Both the position numbers and the translations under genes were made by a program. Source: Cellulomonas carbonis (GTDB taxonomy: Bacteria; Actinomycetota; Actinomycetes; Actinomycetales; Cellulomonadaceae). From it: a DNA stretch of 64,000 nt. Each line of letters starts with the position of its first letter. Position 1 is the stretch's first letter. The DNA is taken from contig NZ_BMEB01000004.1 of NCBI RefSeq assembly GCF_014636275.1, forward strand, positions 124,001 to 188,000, written 5' to 3'. Below, one piece after another: positions 43,316 through 54,083 of this stretch. The notes beneath the pieces are model-generated. The model worked only from the letters and a program-made list of their open reading frames with translations, was not told the DNA's origin and did no database searches.

Positions 43316-45033
43316 TGACCGCGCGCCCCCGGACCCGACCGGACGCCTCACCGGTGCGCCGCCGCACGCGGGCCGCCGCGGTCGCCGTCGTCGCGCTGCT
43401 GGCCCTCGCCGGCTGCGTCGGCATCCCGACGTCGGGACCGATCGGGACGGGCGAGGCGGTGCTGACCGAGCCCGGCTCCGCGATCCCGCTCGCGAACGAC
43501 CCCGAGCCCGACGCGACACCGGTGGAGCTCGTCAACGGGTTCCTCCGGGCCGTCGACGCGGGCCTGTACGACGAGTTCGCGGTCGCGCGGAAGTTCCTCA
43601 GCCGCGCGGCGTCGACGGAGTGGGACCCGCGGGCCCGTGTGGTCGTCTACCAGGGCAGGGGGCCCGAGATCACGGCCGAGCCCGACGGCGCCGTCGTCGT
43701 CTCGGTCCCGGTCGCGGCGACCGTCGACAGCACGGGGCACTTCGTCGAGGCGGGGCCGTCGGCGCGCGAGGAGGTCGCGTTCGAGCTGCGCCGCGACGGC
43801 GCGGGCCAGTGGCGCATCTCGCAGCTCGACGACGGCGTCCTGATCTCCGCGCCGACGTTCGAGCAGCTCTACCGGCAGACGCCCGTGTACTTCGCGAGCG
43901 CCGACCGGACGCACCTGGTCCCCGACGTCCGGTGGTTCCCGACGCGCAACCAGGCGACCTCGGCCGTCGAGGCGCTGCTGGCCGGCCCCTCGGAGTGGCT
44001 CCGCGACGCGGTGCTCACCGGTGCGCCGGAGGGTGCGCGGCTGACGACCGCGTCGGTCCCGGTGACCGACGGCGTCGCCCGGGTCGACGTGAGCGCGCAG
44101 GCGCAGCTCGCGGGCGCCGCGGACCGGGAGCTGCTGCTCGCACAGCTCGAGGCGACCCTCGGCCGGCTCCCGGGCGTGCTGGTCGACGAGGTGCGGCTCC
44201 TCATCGGGGGCGTCGAGGTCGAGACGACGGGCGCCGCGACGCTCGTGCGGGACCCGGGTCCCGCGGACGGGCCGTACGTGCTGTCCGGTGGACGCCTCGC
44301 GGTCCTCGAGCAGGGCGGGCTGAGCCCGCTCGAGGACGCCGCCGCCGTGCCGGCGACGGCGAACAGCCCCGCGCTCGGCGCGGACGGGGTGCCGCGCGTC
44401 GTCCGCGACGGCACCGACTCGTTGCTGCTCCTGCCGCCCGAGGCGGGCGCCCCGCAGGCGGTCGCGGCCGGAGCGGGGCTCGTCGCGCCGTCGGTCGACC
44501 GCTTCGACTGGGTCTGGACCGGCGAGCGCACGCCGGGCGCGTCGCTGCTCGTGGTGAGCCCCGGCGGGGGAGAGGTGCGCGTCGCGGCGGAGTGGCTCGA
44601 GGGCCGGACGCTCCAGGCGATCCGGGTGTCGCGCGACGGCACCAGGATCGCCGTCGTGTCCTCCGGCGTCGAGGGCGTCGCGCTCGACGTCGCGGCCGTC
44701 GTGCGCGAGGAGGACGGGACCCCCGGCCTGCTGGGTCCCGCGGCCCGCCTCGCGCCCGGTCTGCAGGAGGCGACCGACCTCGCCTGGGTGGACGAGGCGA
44801 CCCTCGCTGTCCTCGGGCGGACGCAGGCCCAGTCCGCGGCGACCATGCACGTCGTCGTGGTCGGCGGGCGGTCCACCGCGCTGCCGCTCGTCGACGGTGC
44901 GGTCGGGGTGGCGGCCGGTCGTGGCGAGCGCGCGCTCTACGTCCGCACGGCGGACGGGACGCTGCACCTGCGGCAGAACCAGACCTGGGCCGTCGTGGCG
45001 GAGGACGTGCAGGGGGTCGCGTTCCCCGGCTGA
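43315..45033 (+). CDS. lpqB: Lipoprotein LpqB, GerMN domain
   Basis: 572 residues. A basic signal peptide ends in the lipobox LALAGC with Cys34 as the lipid-modified residue. A conserved IPTSGPIGTGEAV segment follows, then a GerMN domain near 195-300 (VRWFPTRNQATSAVEALLAG), and a C-terminal beta-propeller-like half rich in RDGTDSLLLLP and VSRDGTRIAVVSSG repeats. LpqB binds the outer domain of MtrB and tunes its signal in mycobacteria. ATG 43315, with GGAGG upstream, overlaps the mtrB stop by one base. Confidence 0.93.
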   Translation: MTARPRTRPDASPVRRRTRAAAVAVVALLALAGCVGIPTSGPIGTGEAVLTEPGSAIPLANDPEPDATPVELVNGFLRAVDAGLYDEFAVARKFLSRAASTEWDPRARVVVYQGRGPEITAEPDGAVVVSVPVAATVDSTGHFVEAGPSAREEVAFELRRDGAGQWRISQLDDGVLISAPTFEQLYRQTPVYFASADRTHLVPDVRWFPTRNQATSAVEALLAGPSEWLRDAVLTGAPEGARLTTASVPVTDGVARVDVSAQAQLAGAADRELLLAQLEATLGRLPGVLVDEVRLLIGGVEVETTGAATLVRDPGPADGPYVLSGGRLAVLEQGGLSPLEDAAAVPATANSPALGADGVPRVVRDGTDSLLLLPPEAGAPQAVAAGAGLVAPSVDRFDWVWTGERTPGASLLVVSPGGGEVRVAAEWLEGRTLQAIRVSRDGTRIAVVSSGVEGVALDVAAVVREEDGTPGLLGPAARLAPGLQEATDLAWVDEATLAVLGRTQAQSAATMHVVVVGGRSTALPLVDGAVGVAAGRGERALYVRTADGTLHLRQNQTWAVVAEDVQGVAFPG

Positions 45034-45084
45034 ACCGCCTGTGGACGACGCCCGCGGGCGCACCGTCCACGGTTGGCTCGTGCC

Positions 45085-45927
45085 GTGCCCTGGTCGACCC
45101 GCCCGTCCGCGTGGTCGGCCTCGAGCCCGCAGCCCTCGGCCTCGTCGTCCGGCGCGCAGGCGGGCCGGCAGGCCGGTGCGGTCCGAGCGCTCGCCGACCT
45201 CGCGCGGCTCGTCGTCCCCGTCGAGTGCCCGGGGTGCGGCCGGCTCGACGTCCGTCTGTGCGGTGCGTGCCTCGCGTCGTTCGACGGGCCGGTCCGCCGC
45301 GTCGAGGGTTCCGCGCCCCGCCTGGACCGGCTGGTCGGGCCGGGGCCCCTCCCGGTGTGGGCACCCGCCGCGTACGCAGGTCCGGTGCGCGGCGTGGTCA
45401 CCGCGTGGAAGGACCACGGGCGGGCGGACCTGACCGCCCCGCTCTCCGGGGTCGTGCGTCGCGCGGCGCGCGGGACGGCGTCGGTCCTGGCCGAGGTGAC
45501 GGGGGGTGAGCGGCTCGCGGTGGTCCCGGTGCCCACGCGTGCCTCCGCGCGGCGCCGGCGCGGGGACGACCTCGTCCTGCGGCTCGCGGGGGCGTGCGTC
45601 GAGGGGCTGCGTGACGGGGGCGTCGACGCCGTCGTCGTCCGAGCGCTCGCGGTCGTGCGCCGTCGGGCCGACCAGGCGGGCCTCGGTGCGCGGGCCCGCG
45701 GCGGCGTCGCGGGCTCGCTCGCGGTGCGCCGCGGCAGGGCCGCTCGGGCCCCGCTCGGCTGGGTGCTCGTCGTCGACGACGTGCTCACGACCGGCGGCAC
45801 GGTGGCGGCCGCGTCCGACGCCGTGGTCCTCGCCGGAGGGGTCCCGCTGGGTGCTCTCGTGCTCGCCGCGACACCACCACCCGGTCGGCGGACGTCTGCG
45901 TTCCCGCAAACGCGCGAGGGAGGCTAA
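45085..45927 (+). CDS. ComF family phosphoribosyltransferase-like protein
   Basis: 280 residues. ECPGCGRLDVRLCGACL supplies the four cysteines of the N-terminal zinc finger, and VLVVDDVLTTGGTVAAASDA is the PRPP-binding loop of type I phosphoribosyltransferases. Relatives take part in DNA uptake, but here the biochemical role is open. The start is uncertain. GTG 45085 is chosen; an in-frame TTG four codons upstream is less likely and neither has a clear ribosome binding site. It sits between lpqB and the ribosome-hibernation gene, the same order as in mycobacteria. Confidence 0.82.
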   Translation: MPWSTRPSAWSASSPQPSASSSGAQAGRQAGAVRALADLARLVVPVECPGCGRLDVRLCGACLASFDGPVRRVEGSAPRLDRLVGPGPLPVWAPAAYAGPVRGVVTAWKDHGRADLTAPLSGVVRRAARGTASVLAEVTGGERLAVVPVPTRASARRRRGDDLVLRLAGACVEGLRDGGVDAVVVRALAVVRRRADQAGLGARARGGVAGSLAVRRGRAARAPLGWVLVVDDVLTTGGTVAAASDAVVLAGGVPLGALVLAATPPPGRRTSAFPQTREGG

Positions 45928-45930
45928 CGT
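45925..45930 (+). promoter_or_regulatory. -10 box (TAACGT) for the hpf transcript
   Basis: TAACGT overlaps the end of the comF gene, 172 bases before the hpf ATG. Six bases downstream is an ATG (45937) opening a 36-codon reading frame, so the transcript may begin at that codon. Confidence 0.4.
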
Positions 45931-45936
45931 CAGGTC

Positions 45937-46047
45937 ATGGAGCTGCTCCTCCGGTCCCGTCGGGGGGGACGGGTGGGCCTTCCGGGCCCCCGGGAGCAGG
46001 ATCTCCGCGGGAGGAGGTGGTGCCCGCCGTCCGCCCCTCGAGGGTGA
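45937..46047 (+). CDS. Possible leaderless upstream ORF (leader peptide) of hpf
   Basis: 36 codons from ATG 45937 to TGA 46045-46047, starting six bases after a TAACGT -10 box. The peptide starts MELLLRSRRGGRVG and is Arg/Gly/Pro rich. About 83% of third positions are G or C, lower than neighbouring genes, so it may simply be structured leader RNA. It ends 54 bases before the hpf ATG. A regulatory leader is one reading; chance is another. Confidence 0.25.
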   Translation: MELLLRSRRGGRVGLPGPREQDLRGRRWCPPSAPRG

Positions 46048-46101
46048 GCACAGCAGTCCACCGGACGGCCGCCGGGCCGTCCCACTTCCCAGGAGGTCAC
46101 C

Positions 46102-46740
46102 ATGGAGATCGTCGTCGTCGGCCGTCACACGGACGTGTCCGACCGCTTCCGCCGTCACGCCGAGGGCAAGCTCACCAAGGTCCAGCAGCTCGCCCCGCGC
46201 GCGCAGCGCGTCGACGTCGAGCTGACGCACGAGCGCAACCCGCGGCAGTCGGACGTGTCGGAGCGCATCGAGCTCACCGTCCGCGGGAAGGGTCCCGTGG
46301 TGCGCGCCGAGGCCTCCGCGGACGACGAGTACGCCGCGTTCGAGCTCGCGGCGACCAAGCTGATCGAACGGCTCCGCCGAGCGCGTGACCGCCACAAGGA
46401 CCACCGCAAGAACGGCACGACGGCACCCGAGGACGTGGTCGACGTCGCCGTCCCCGAGCCCGAGCCCGCTCCGGCGGAGCCCGCGCCGCAGCCCACGGTC
46501 GACGGCGACGCCGTCGAGACGCCGTGGGGCGACTCGCCCGTCGTCATCCGCGAGAAGCTGCACCGCGCCGAGCCCATGACGCTCGACGACGCGCTGTACG
46601 AGATGGAGATGGTGGGCCACGACTTCTACCTCTTCATCGACGCCGAGACCGCGCTGCCGTCGGTGGCCTACCGCCGCCGCGGCTGGAGCTACGGGGTCAT
46701 CCGGCTCGACGCACCCGTGAGGTCCGCTGCGGCCGTGTGA
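46102..46740 (+). CDS. hpf: Long-form ribosome hibernation promoting factor
   Basis: 212 residues. The N-terminal domain (about 1-105) is the HPF/RaiA fold (MEIVVVGRHTDVSDRFRRHAEGKL, VELTHERNPRQSDVSERIELTV). A Pro/Glu-rich linker (about 115-140) leads to the C-terminal dimerisation domain (LHRAEPMTLDDALYEMEMVG, HDFYLFIDAETALPSVAYRR). Long HPF dimerises 70S ribosomes in stationary phase or hypoxia. ATG 46102 follows AGGAGG at seven bases. Mycobacterial homologs also lie near secA. A structured 170-base leader precedes it. Confidence 0.94.
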   Translation: MEIVVVGRHTDVSDRFRRHAEGKLTKVQQLAPRAQRVDVELTHERNPRQSDVSERIELTVRGKGPVVRAEASADDEYAAFELAATKLIERLRRARDRHKDHRKNGTTAPEDVVDVAVPEPEPAPAEPAPQPTVDGDAVETPWGDSPVVIREKLHRAEPMTLDDALYEMEMVGHDFYLFIDAETALPSVAYRRRGWSYGVIRLDAPVRSAAAV

Positions 46741-46755
46741 TCGCCGCGGGCGCAC

Positions 46756-46788
46756 CGCCCGGGGCCGGTCGGGGGTCGGTCCCGGGCG
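46756..46788 (+). terminator. Hairpin after hpf
   Basis: Perfect eight-base arms CGCCCGGG (46756-46763) and CCCGGGCG (46781-46788) 16 bases after the hpf stop, loop of 17 bases. Confidence 0.5.
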
Positions 46789-46826
46789 CTGACGACGTGT
46801 CGGTGGGGGGCGCGAGGATGGGCGGC

Positions 46827-48104
46827 ATGCCCGCCTCGCGCCCCTCGCCCGTCAGGACGGCGTCGTCCGTCGCACCGCGCACGACGGCGACGTTGTCGCT
46901 GGCCCAGGCCCGTCGCGTCGCGCTGCGCGCCCAGGGCCTCGACCGCCCGCGACGCACCGGCGGGACGGTGACGATGCGTCACCTCGAGGCGCTCGTCGAG
47001 CGGCTCGGCCTCCTGCAGATCGACTCGGTCAACGTGCTCGCGCGCGCGCACCTCGTGCCCGTCTTCTCCCGGCTCGGCCCGTACGACGCGGGCCTCGTGC
47101 CGCGAGCGGCGGGCGTCGCGCCACGGCGGCTCGTCGAGGCCTGGGCGCACCAGGCGTCCTACGTCCCGCCGCGCACGTACCGGCTGCTCGGCTGGCGTCA
47201 GCGCGCCTACCTCGAGGAGTCCTGGGGCATGATCGCCGACGTCCCGCTGCGCCACGCGGCCGTCGTCGCCGAGGTGCTGGACCTCGTGCGCGCGCGTGGC
47301 CCCGTGACGGCGCGCGAGGTGCACGCGGTGCTCGAGCACGCGCACCCCCACGTGCGGGAGGGGTGGTGGAGCTGGAGCGTGGCCAAGCGGGTCCTCGAGT
47401 TCCTCTTCTTCACCGGCCAGGTGACGGCGGCGAGCCGCAACGCGGCGTTCGAGCGCTGCTACGACCTCACCGAGCGCGTCCTGCCGCCCGAGGTGCTCGC
47501 GATGCCCGAGCCCTCCGACGCGGACGCGGTGCGCGAGCTCGTCGAGATCGGTGCGCGTGCCCACGGGATCGGGACGGTGCGCTGCTTCGCCGACTACTTC
47601 CGCGTCCGGGGCCCCGCGGTCCGCCGCGCGGTCGACGAGCTCGTCGAGTCCGGGACCCTGGTCCCCGTCGAGGTCGAGGGGTGGGCCCGGCCCACGTACC
47701 TCCACCGCGACGCGACGACGGCCCGGCGCGCCGAGGGGCGCGCGCTCCTCAGCCCGTTCGACCCGCTCGTCTTCGAGCGCAGCCGCCTCGAGGCGCTCTT
47801 CGACGTGCGCTACCGCATCGAGATCTACGTCCCCGCCCCGCAGCGGACCTACGGGTACTACGTCCTCCCGTTCCTCCTGGGGGACCGGTTCGCCGCCCGC
47901 GTCGACCTCAAGGCGGACCGGGCGGCCCGGCGGCTCCTGGTCCCGGGGGCGTTCGCCGAGGACGCCTCCCCGGCGACGACGGTCGACGAGCTGGTCGACG
48001 AGCTCCGCCTTCTCGCGACCTGGCTCGACCTCGACGACGTCGTCGTGCCGGCCGACGCGCGCGGTGACCTGGCGCCCGCGCTGCGCGGCGAGCTCGCGCG
48101 GTGA
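46827..48104 (+). CDS. YcaQ-type winged-helix DNA glycosylase
   Basis: 425 residues, HTH_42/YcaQ family. The catalytic Q-x-D motif of the AlkZ/YcaQ glycosylases is present as Q64-I65-D66 in GLLQIDSVNVLARAHL. HQASYVPPRTYRLLGWR and LLSPFDPLVFERSRLEALF are further family blocks, with tandem winged helices between. These enzymes unhook DNA interstrand crosslinks or remove bulky alkyl bases. ATG 46827 is chosen with GAGG upstream; ATG 46818 is also in frame. The gene stands between hpf and secA and has its own terminator. Confidence 0.87.
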   Translation: MPASRPSPVRTASSVAPRTTATLSLAQARRVALRAQGLDRPRRTGGTVTMRHLEALVERLGLLQIDSVNVLARAHLVPVFSRLGPYDAGLVPRAAGVAPRRLVEAWAHQASYVPPRTYRLLGWRQRAYLEESWGMIADVPLRHAAVVAEVLDLVRARGPVTAREVHAVLEHAHPHVREGWWSWSVAKRVLEFLFFTGQVTAASRNAAFERCYDLTERVLPPEVLAMPEPSDADAVRELVEIGARAHGIGTVRCFADYFRVRGPAVRRAVDELVESGTLVPVEVEGWARPTYLHRDATTARRAEGRALLSPFDPLVFERSRLEALFDVRYRIEIYVPAPQRTYGYYVLPFLLGDRFAARVDLKADRAARRLLVPGAFAEDASPATTVDELVDELRLLATWLDLDDVVVPADARGDLAPALRGELAR

Positions 48105-48130
48105 CACGTCGTGCGTCGGCCGGCGGACCC

Positions 48131-48152
48131 GGCCGCGCGGCATGGCGCGGCC
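48131..48152 (+). terminator. Hairpin between the ycaQ-like gene and secA
   Basis: Perfect eight-base arms GGCCGCGC (48131-48138) and GCGCGGCC (48145-48152) with a six-base loop, 27 bases after the stop at 48104 and before the secA promoter. Confidence 0.65.
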
Positions 48153-48168
48153 GCGGACGCCCCTCGCC

Positions 48169-48174
48169 TACGAT
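48169..48174 (+). promoter_or_regulatory. -10 box (TACGAT) for secA
   Basis: TACGAT fits TAnnnT and lies 101 bases before the secA GTG, giving a leader of about 95 bases. No -35 box is obvious. Confidence 0.45.
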
Positions 48175-48275
48175 GGACGTTGGTCTGCGCTGACCGCCCG
48201 GGTGCGACCCGTGCCCGCCAGCGCCACACGCGTCCCCGCGCCCGGCGGGGCCGCCGAACACGTCTGGAGCACCGC

Positions 48276-51239
<2,964 letters not shown>

Positions 51240-51270
51240 GGCGGTCCGTCGGGATACGTCCCGGCAGGCC

Positions 51271-51307
51271 GACGGGGGGCCGGACGCTGCTGCGTCCGGC
51301 CCCCGTC
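51271..51307. terminator. Bidirectional hairpin after secA
   Basis: Arms of about 16 bases (51271-51287 and 51292-51307) pair with a single bulged G around a four-base loop. It lies between the convergent stops of secA (51239) and the Rv3235-like gene (51334). Confidence 0.75.
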
Positions 51308-51333
51308 GCGTCCCGTCAGCGGGTCTCGAGTGG

Positions 51334-51999
51334 TCAGCCGATCTCGAGCACCGTCGCGCGCCAGCGCCCGCGGTGCGCCTCGAGGCGGACGGCTGCGGCC
51401 CGGACCCGGGTCCCGTCGTGCACGACGACGGAGCCTTCCGCGGTCCGCTCGTCGACGCGGCACACGAGCGTCCGGAGCACCGTGATGCGTCTGCGGGGGC
51501 TCCCGTCGGGTGCCGCGGCCGCCGCCGTGAGCCGCTCGTAGAGCTCGGGGCTGACCCAGCGGACCAGCTGTGCGAGCGGCCGTCCGCCCTGGAGGGCCTC
51601 GACCGCGGTGAGCACGAGCGGCCCGCAGACCTCCTCGGGGTCGGGCAGGGGAGCGGTGGTCACGGTCCTCCGTGGGTCGTGCGGCCACGCCTCCTCGACC
51701 ACGGCGGCGCGCAGCGACCGCAGCCGCGGCGGGACGGCGAGTGCGACGTCGGTCGCCGACCGCGCAGCGGGGCGCTCGGTGAGCGGGGGCAGGAGGAGCC
51801 GCGGTCGCGTGGCACCCGGGACCGCTCGTAGGGCTCGCCGTGATCGGTCGGCGGCTCCCCGGGTCGCAGGGGCCGGTCGTGCCGTGAGGGCCCCGGCCGG
51901 TCGTGCGGGGGTCGTCACGGTCCCGGCAGCGGGGCGCAGGGGCGCCGGCACCGTCCCGGCAGCGGGGCGCGGGGCTGCCGTCACGGTCACCGCGCTCAT
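51334..51999 (-). CDS. Rv3235-like protein
   Basis: 221 residues. The first 90 are Ala/Pro/Thr/Arg-rich with three near-identical TAAPRPAAGTV-type repeats. The conserved domain is at about 115-215: VCGPLVLTAVEALQGGRPLAQLVRWVSPELYERL, CRVDERTAEGSVVVHDGTRVRAAAVRLEAHRGRW. This pattern matches the Rv3235 family, which lies near secA1 in mycobacteria and is of unknown function. ATG 51999 overlaps the LysM gene stop (ATGA), so the two are coupled. Confidence 0.75.
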   Translation of the reverse strand: MSAVTVTAAPRPAAGTVPAPLRPAAGTVTTPARPAGALTARPAPATRGAADRSRRALRAVPGATRPRLLLPPLTERPAARSATDVALAVPPRLRSLRAAVVEEAWPHDPRRTVTTAPLPDPEEVCGPLVLTAVEALQGGRPLAQLVRWVSPELYERLTAAAAAPDGSPRRRITVLRTLVCRVDERTAEGSVVVHDGTRVRAAAVRLEAHRGRWRATVLEIG

Positions 52000-52907
52000 C
52001 GGGCCGCCTCGTCGGACGGGGCCACGAGCACGGTGCCGGGGAGGATGAGGCCCGGGTCGGGGCCGATCCGGTCGGCGTTGGCCTCGTACCAGTGGGGCCA
52101 GGCAGCGGCGACGGCGGCGTCGTCGGCGCCCGGCATCGTGGCGGCGGCGATCGACCAGAGCGTGTCGCCGGGCCGGACCACCACCGTGGGGTCGGTGCTC
52201 CCGACCGGCGCAGCGCGTCCGGGGTCGGCCTCGGGGCTCGCCGCCCTCGTCGCCGGTGCCGACGAGCCCGGACCCCCGGTCGCCGCTCCCACGTCGCGCG
52301 TCGGGCCGGCCGTCGCAGCCGCGTCGGCGGCCGGACCCCTGTGCGAGGGCGCCGGACCGGCCGCCGTGGCTCTCGCCGGCTCGGACGGGGGCGCCGGTGG
52401 GACCGCCGTCGACTCGGCGGTCGGCCGGTGCATCGACGCCGCGGGGCCGACCGCCGGCGCCAGCGCGGCCGCCTGTGCTGCCGCGGACTCGGTCGCGGTC
52501 ACCCCTGTCGTCGTCGTGGCGAGCCAGCCCAGGTCCGTCTCGGACGCGCTGGCGGCCGTCGCGCCCGACATCCCGAGCCCGACCGCGACGCCCACGCCGA
52601 CCACCCTGCGCAGGACCGCCGGGGTGAGCCGGTGGCCGAGGCTCTCCACGCGTCGCAGGCGGCGCCCCGACGCGCGGGCGAGGGTGCTGACGCACAGTGC
52701 GCCCGACCCGAGCGCGAGCACGGACGCGGCGGCGGACGCGACGAGCAGCACGACCGCGACGACGACCTCGTCGACCCGTGCTCCGGGACCTGCGGCCGTC
52801 GGAAGGGCCTGCGCAGCGGCTGCCACGAGCCCCGCGGCGAGCGCGAGCGTGCCTGTGGCCAGGGCGAGCGCGCGCAAAGCGGCGCCGGCGGATCGGGTCG
52901 TCGTCAT
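51996..52907 (-). CDS. LysM-domain membrane protein
   Basis: 303 residues. Three N-terminal hydrophobic stretches (about 11-35, 48-70, 100-122) are followed by a long Ala/Pro/Thr-rich region. A C-terminal LysM domain starts at VVVRPGDTLWSIAAATMPG and ends LPGTVLVAP, which would bind peptidoglycan. ATG 52907 has GGGGG upstream. Coupled to the Rv3235-like gene. An anchored wall-binding protein is likely; its partner is unknown. Confidence 0.78.
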   Translation of the reverse strand: MTTTRSAGAALRALALATGTLALAAGLVAAAAQALPTAAGPGARVDEVVVAVVLLVASAAASVLALGSGALCVSTLARASGRRLRRVESLGHRLTPAVLRRVVGVGVAVGLGMSGATAASASETDLGWLATTTTGVTATESAAAQAAALAPAVGPAASMHRPTAESTAVPPAPPSEPARATAAGPAPSHRGPAADAAATAGPTRDVGAATGGPGSSAPATRAASPEADPGRAAPVGSTDPTVVVRPGDTLWSIAAATMPGADDAAVAAAWPHWYEANADRIGPDPGLILPGTVLVAPSDEAAR

Positions 52908-52933
52908 GGTGCCCCCTGTAGGCGTTGGATGCA

Positions 52934-52952
52934 GTTTGGTGTCGTTTGGTGT
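52934..52952. repeat. Tandem decamer GTTTGGTGT in the LysM upstream region
   Basis: GTTTGGTGT occurs at 52934-52942 and again at 52944-52952, exactly one helical turn apart. The stretch is notably AT-richer than its surroundings and lies upstream of the LysM gene on the minus strand. Confidence 0.6.
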
Positions 52953-53048
52953 GTTTCGACGGGCGAAGCCTCTCGCCCGGATCGGCGCGCTGTCCAGGTC
53001 GCGTCCGCGCCTGTGGACGACTCGCGTCGTCGGGCGCCCGCCGGGGCC

Positions 53049-53054
53049 TAGGTT
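53049..53054 (+). promoter_or_regulatory. -10 box (TAGGTT), leaderless start at 53061
   Basis: TAGGTT is six bases from GTG 53061 and there is no ribosome binding site, indicating a leaderless transcript. Confidence 0.55.
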
Positions 53055-53060
53055 TGGTCC

Positions 53061-53594
53061 GTGCGATGGGATGCGCTGTTCGCCGACATGGAGGCGCAGC
53101 TCGACGCGGTCGCCGCCGCCGACCGCGTCGCCGAGGTCGCCGACAGGACTCGCGCCGAGCGCGCGACCGTCGAGCTGGCCGACCGGCTGCGCTCAGGCCT
53201 CGGCCGACCGGTGCTGGTCGCGCTCCGGAACGGGCGCACCGTCGAGGGGTCGCTCGTCGACGTCGGAGCAGCCTGGCTCCTCGTCGCCGACGGTGCCCGG
53301 CAGCACCTCGTGCCCGCGTCGGCCGTCGACGCGGTCGAGGGGGCCGACGTCGTCGCGGCGCCGCGAGCGGGGGAGTCGGTGCGCAGGCTCGGCCTGGGTC
53401 ACGCGCTGCGGGCGCTCGCCCGGGACCGCCGGCTCGTCCAGGTCGAGACCTCCGGGGGCGTGGTGCTCGGCCGGGTCGACACCGTGGGGGCGGACCACCT
53501 CGACGTCGGCGTCGCCGACCCGGCGACCTGGAGGCCGACCGGGCGTCGGCGCACCGTCCCGTTCACCGCTCTGCTGCGCGTCGGCGAGGTCTGA
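53061..53594 (+). CDS. Conserved hypothetical protein
   Basis: 177 residues, not recognised by name. An acidic helical start (ALFADMEAQLDAVAAADRVAEVADRTRAE) leads to two small beta modules: VLVALRNGRTVEGSLVDVGAAWLLVAD and VQVETSGGVVLGRVDTVGADHLDVGVAD. The two modules look like an internal duplication of an Sm-like or SH3-like barrel, which could bind RNA or protein (inference). GTG 53061 follows a TAGGTT box by six bases. It is convergent with the HTH gene (stops 53594 and 53614). Confidence 0.65.
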   Translation: MRWDALFADMEAQLDAVAAADRVAEVADRTRAERATVELADRLRSGLGRPVLVALRNGRTVEGSLVDVGAAWLLVADGARQHLVPASAVDAVEGADVVAAPRAGESVRRLGLGHALRALARDRRLVQVETSGGVVLGRVDTVGADHLDVGVADPATWRPTGRRRTVPFTALLRVGEV

Positions 53595-53613
53595 CCTGGC
53601 GCCGACCCCGACG

Positions 53614-53889
53614 TCAGGTCGGGCCGATCGCCCCCTGAGGCCGCTCGGCAGTCACGTCCCGCTCGGCGTGCCGGTCGTGCTCGCCCGCCTCGGTGCCGGC
53701 CCGGGCGCGCTGCTGCGCGTACATCCGCTCGATGTAGGCCTCGAGCTCCGTCGCCTCGACGCGCCACACCCCGCGGCCCCCCACCTGGATCGCGGGCAGC
53801 TCGCCCGTCCGGACGAGCGCGTACGCCTGCGCGCTGGAGATGTTGAGGACCTCGGTGACGTCCGCGAGGGTGAGGAAGCGGGGCGGCAT
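53614..53889 (-). CDS. Helix-turn-helix protein, excisionase/MerR-like fold
   Basis: 91 residues. LTLADVTEVLNISSAQAYALV forms the helix-turn-helix and GELPAIQVGGRGVWRVEATEL the wing typical of HTH_17 excisionase-like proteins. After EAYIERMYAQQRARA comes a polar variable tail. Such small proteins in actinobacteria are developmental or housekeeping regulators (the BldC group) rather than phage excisionases, and no integrase or attachment site is near. The ATG 53889 is six bases after CAGACT, a possible leaderless start. Targets unknown. Confidence 0.8.
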   Translation of the reverse strand: MPPRFLTLADVTEVLNISSAQAYALVRTGELPAIQVGGRGVWRVEATELEAYIERMYAQQRARAGTEAGEHDRHAERDVTAERPQGAIGPT

Positions 53890-54083
53890 GCGGCCAGTCT
53901 GGCACGCAGCGGCTGGCGCTCCGCGTCGTCCACAGGGCTCCGCGGACGGGCCCCGGGCAGGCCCCTCGACACGGCATGATGGTCCGCGGCAATCGGGAGG
54001 AACCGGACACCGCGGGACGTGGTTCGACGTCCGGGCCTCCCTTTCGGGGCCGCCGTCGTCGGCGGTGGACACGCGGGGGACCC

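Noticed and set aside
45073..45084. TTG start for the comF gene
   Set aside because: A GTG four codons downstream is a more usual start and the extra residues are not part of the fold.
53614..53889. Phage excisionase
   Set aside because: The HTH fold is similar, but there is no integrase, attachment repeat or other phage gene nearby, and the surroundings are conserved housekeeping genes.
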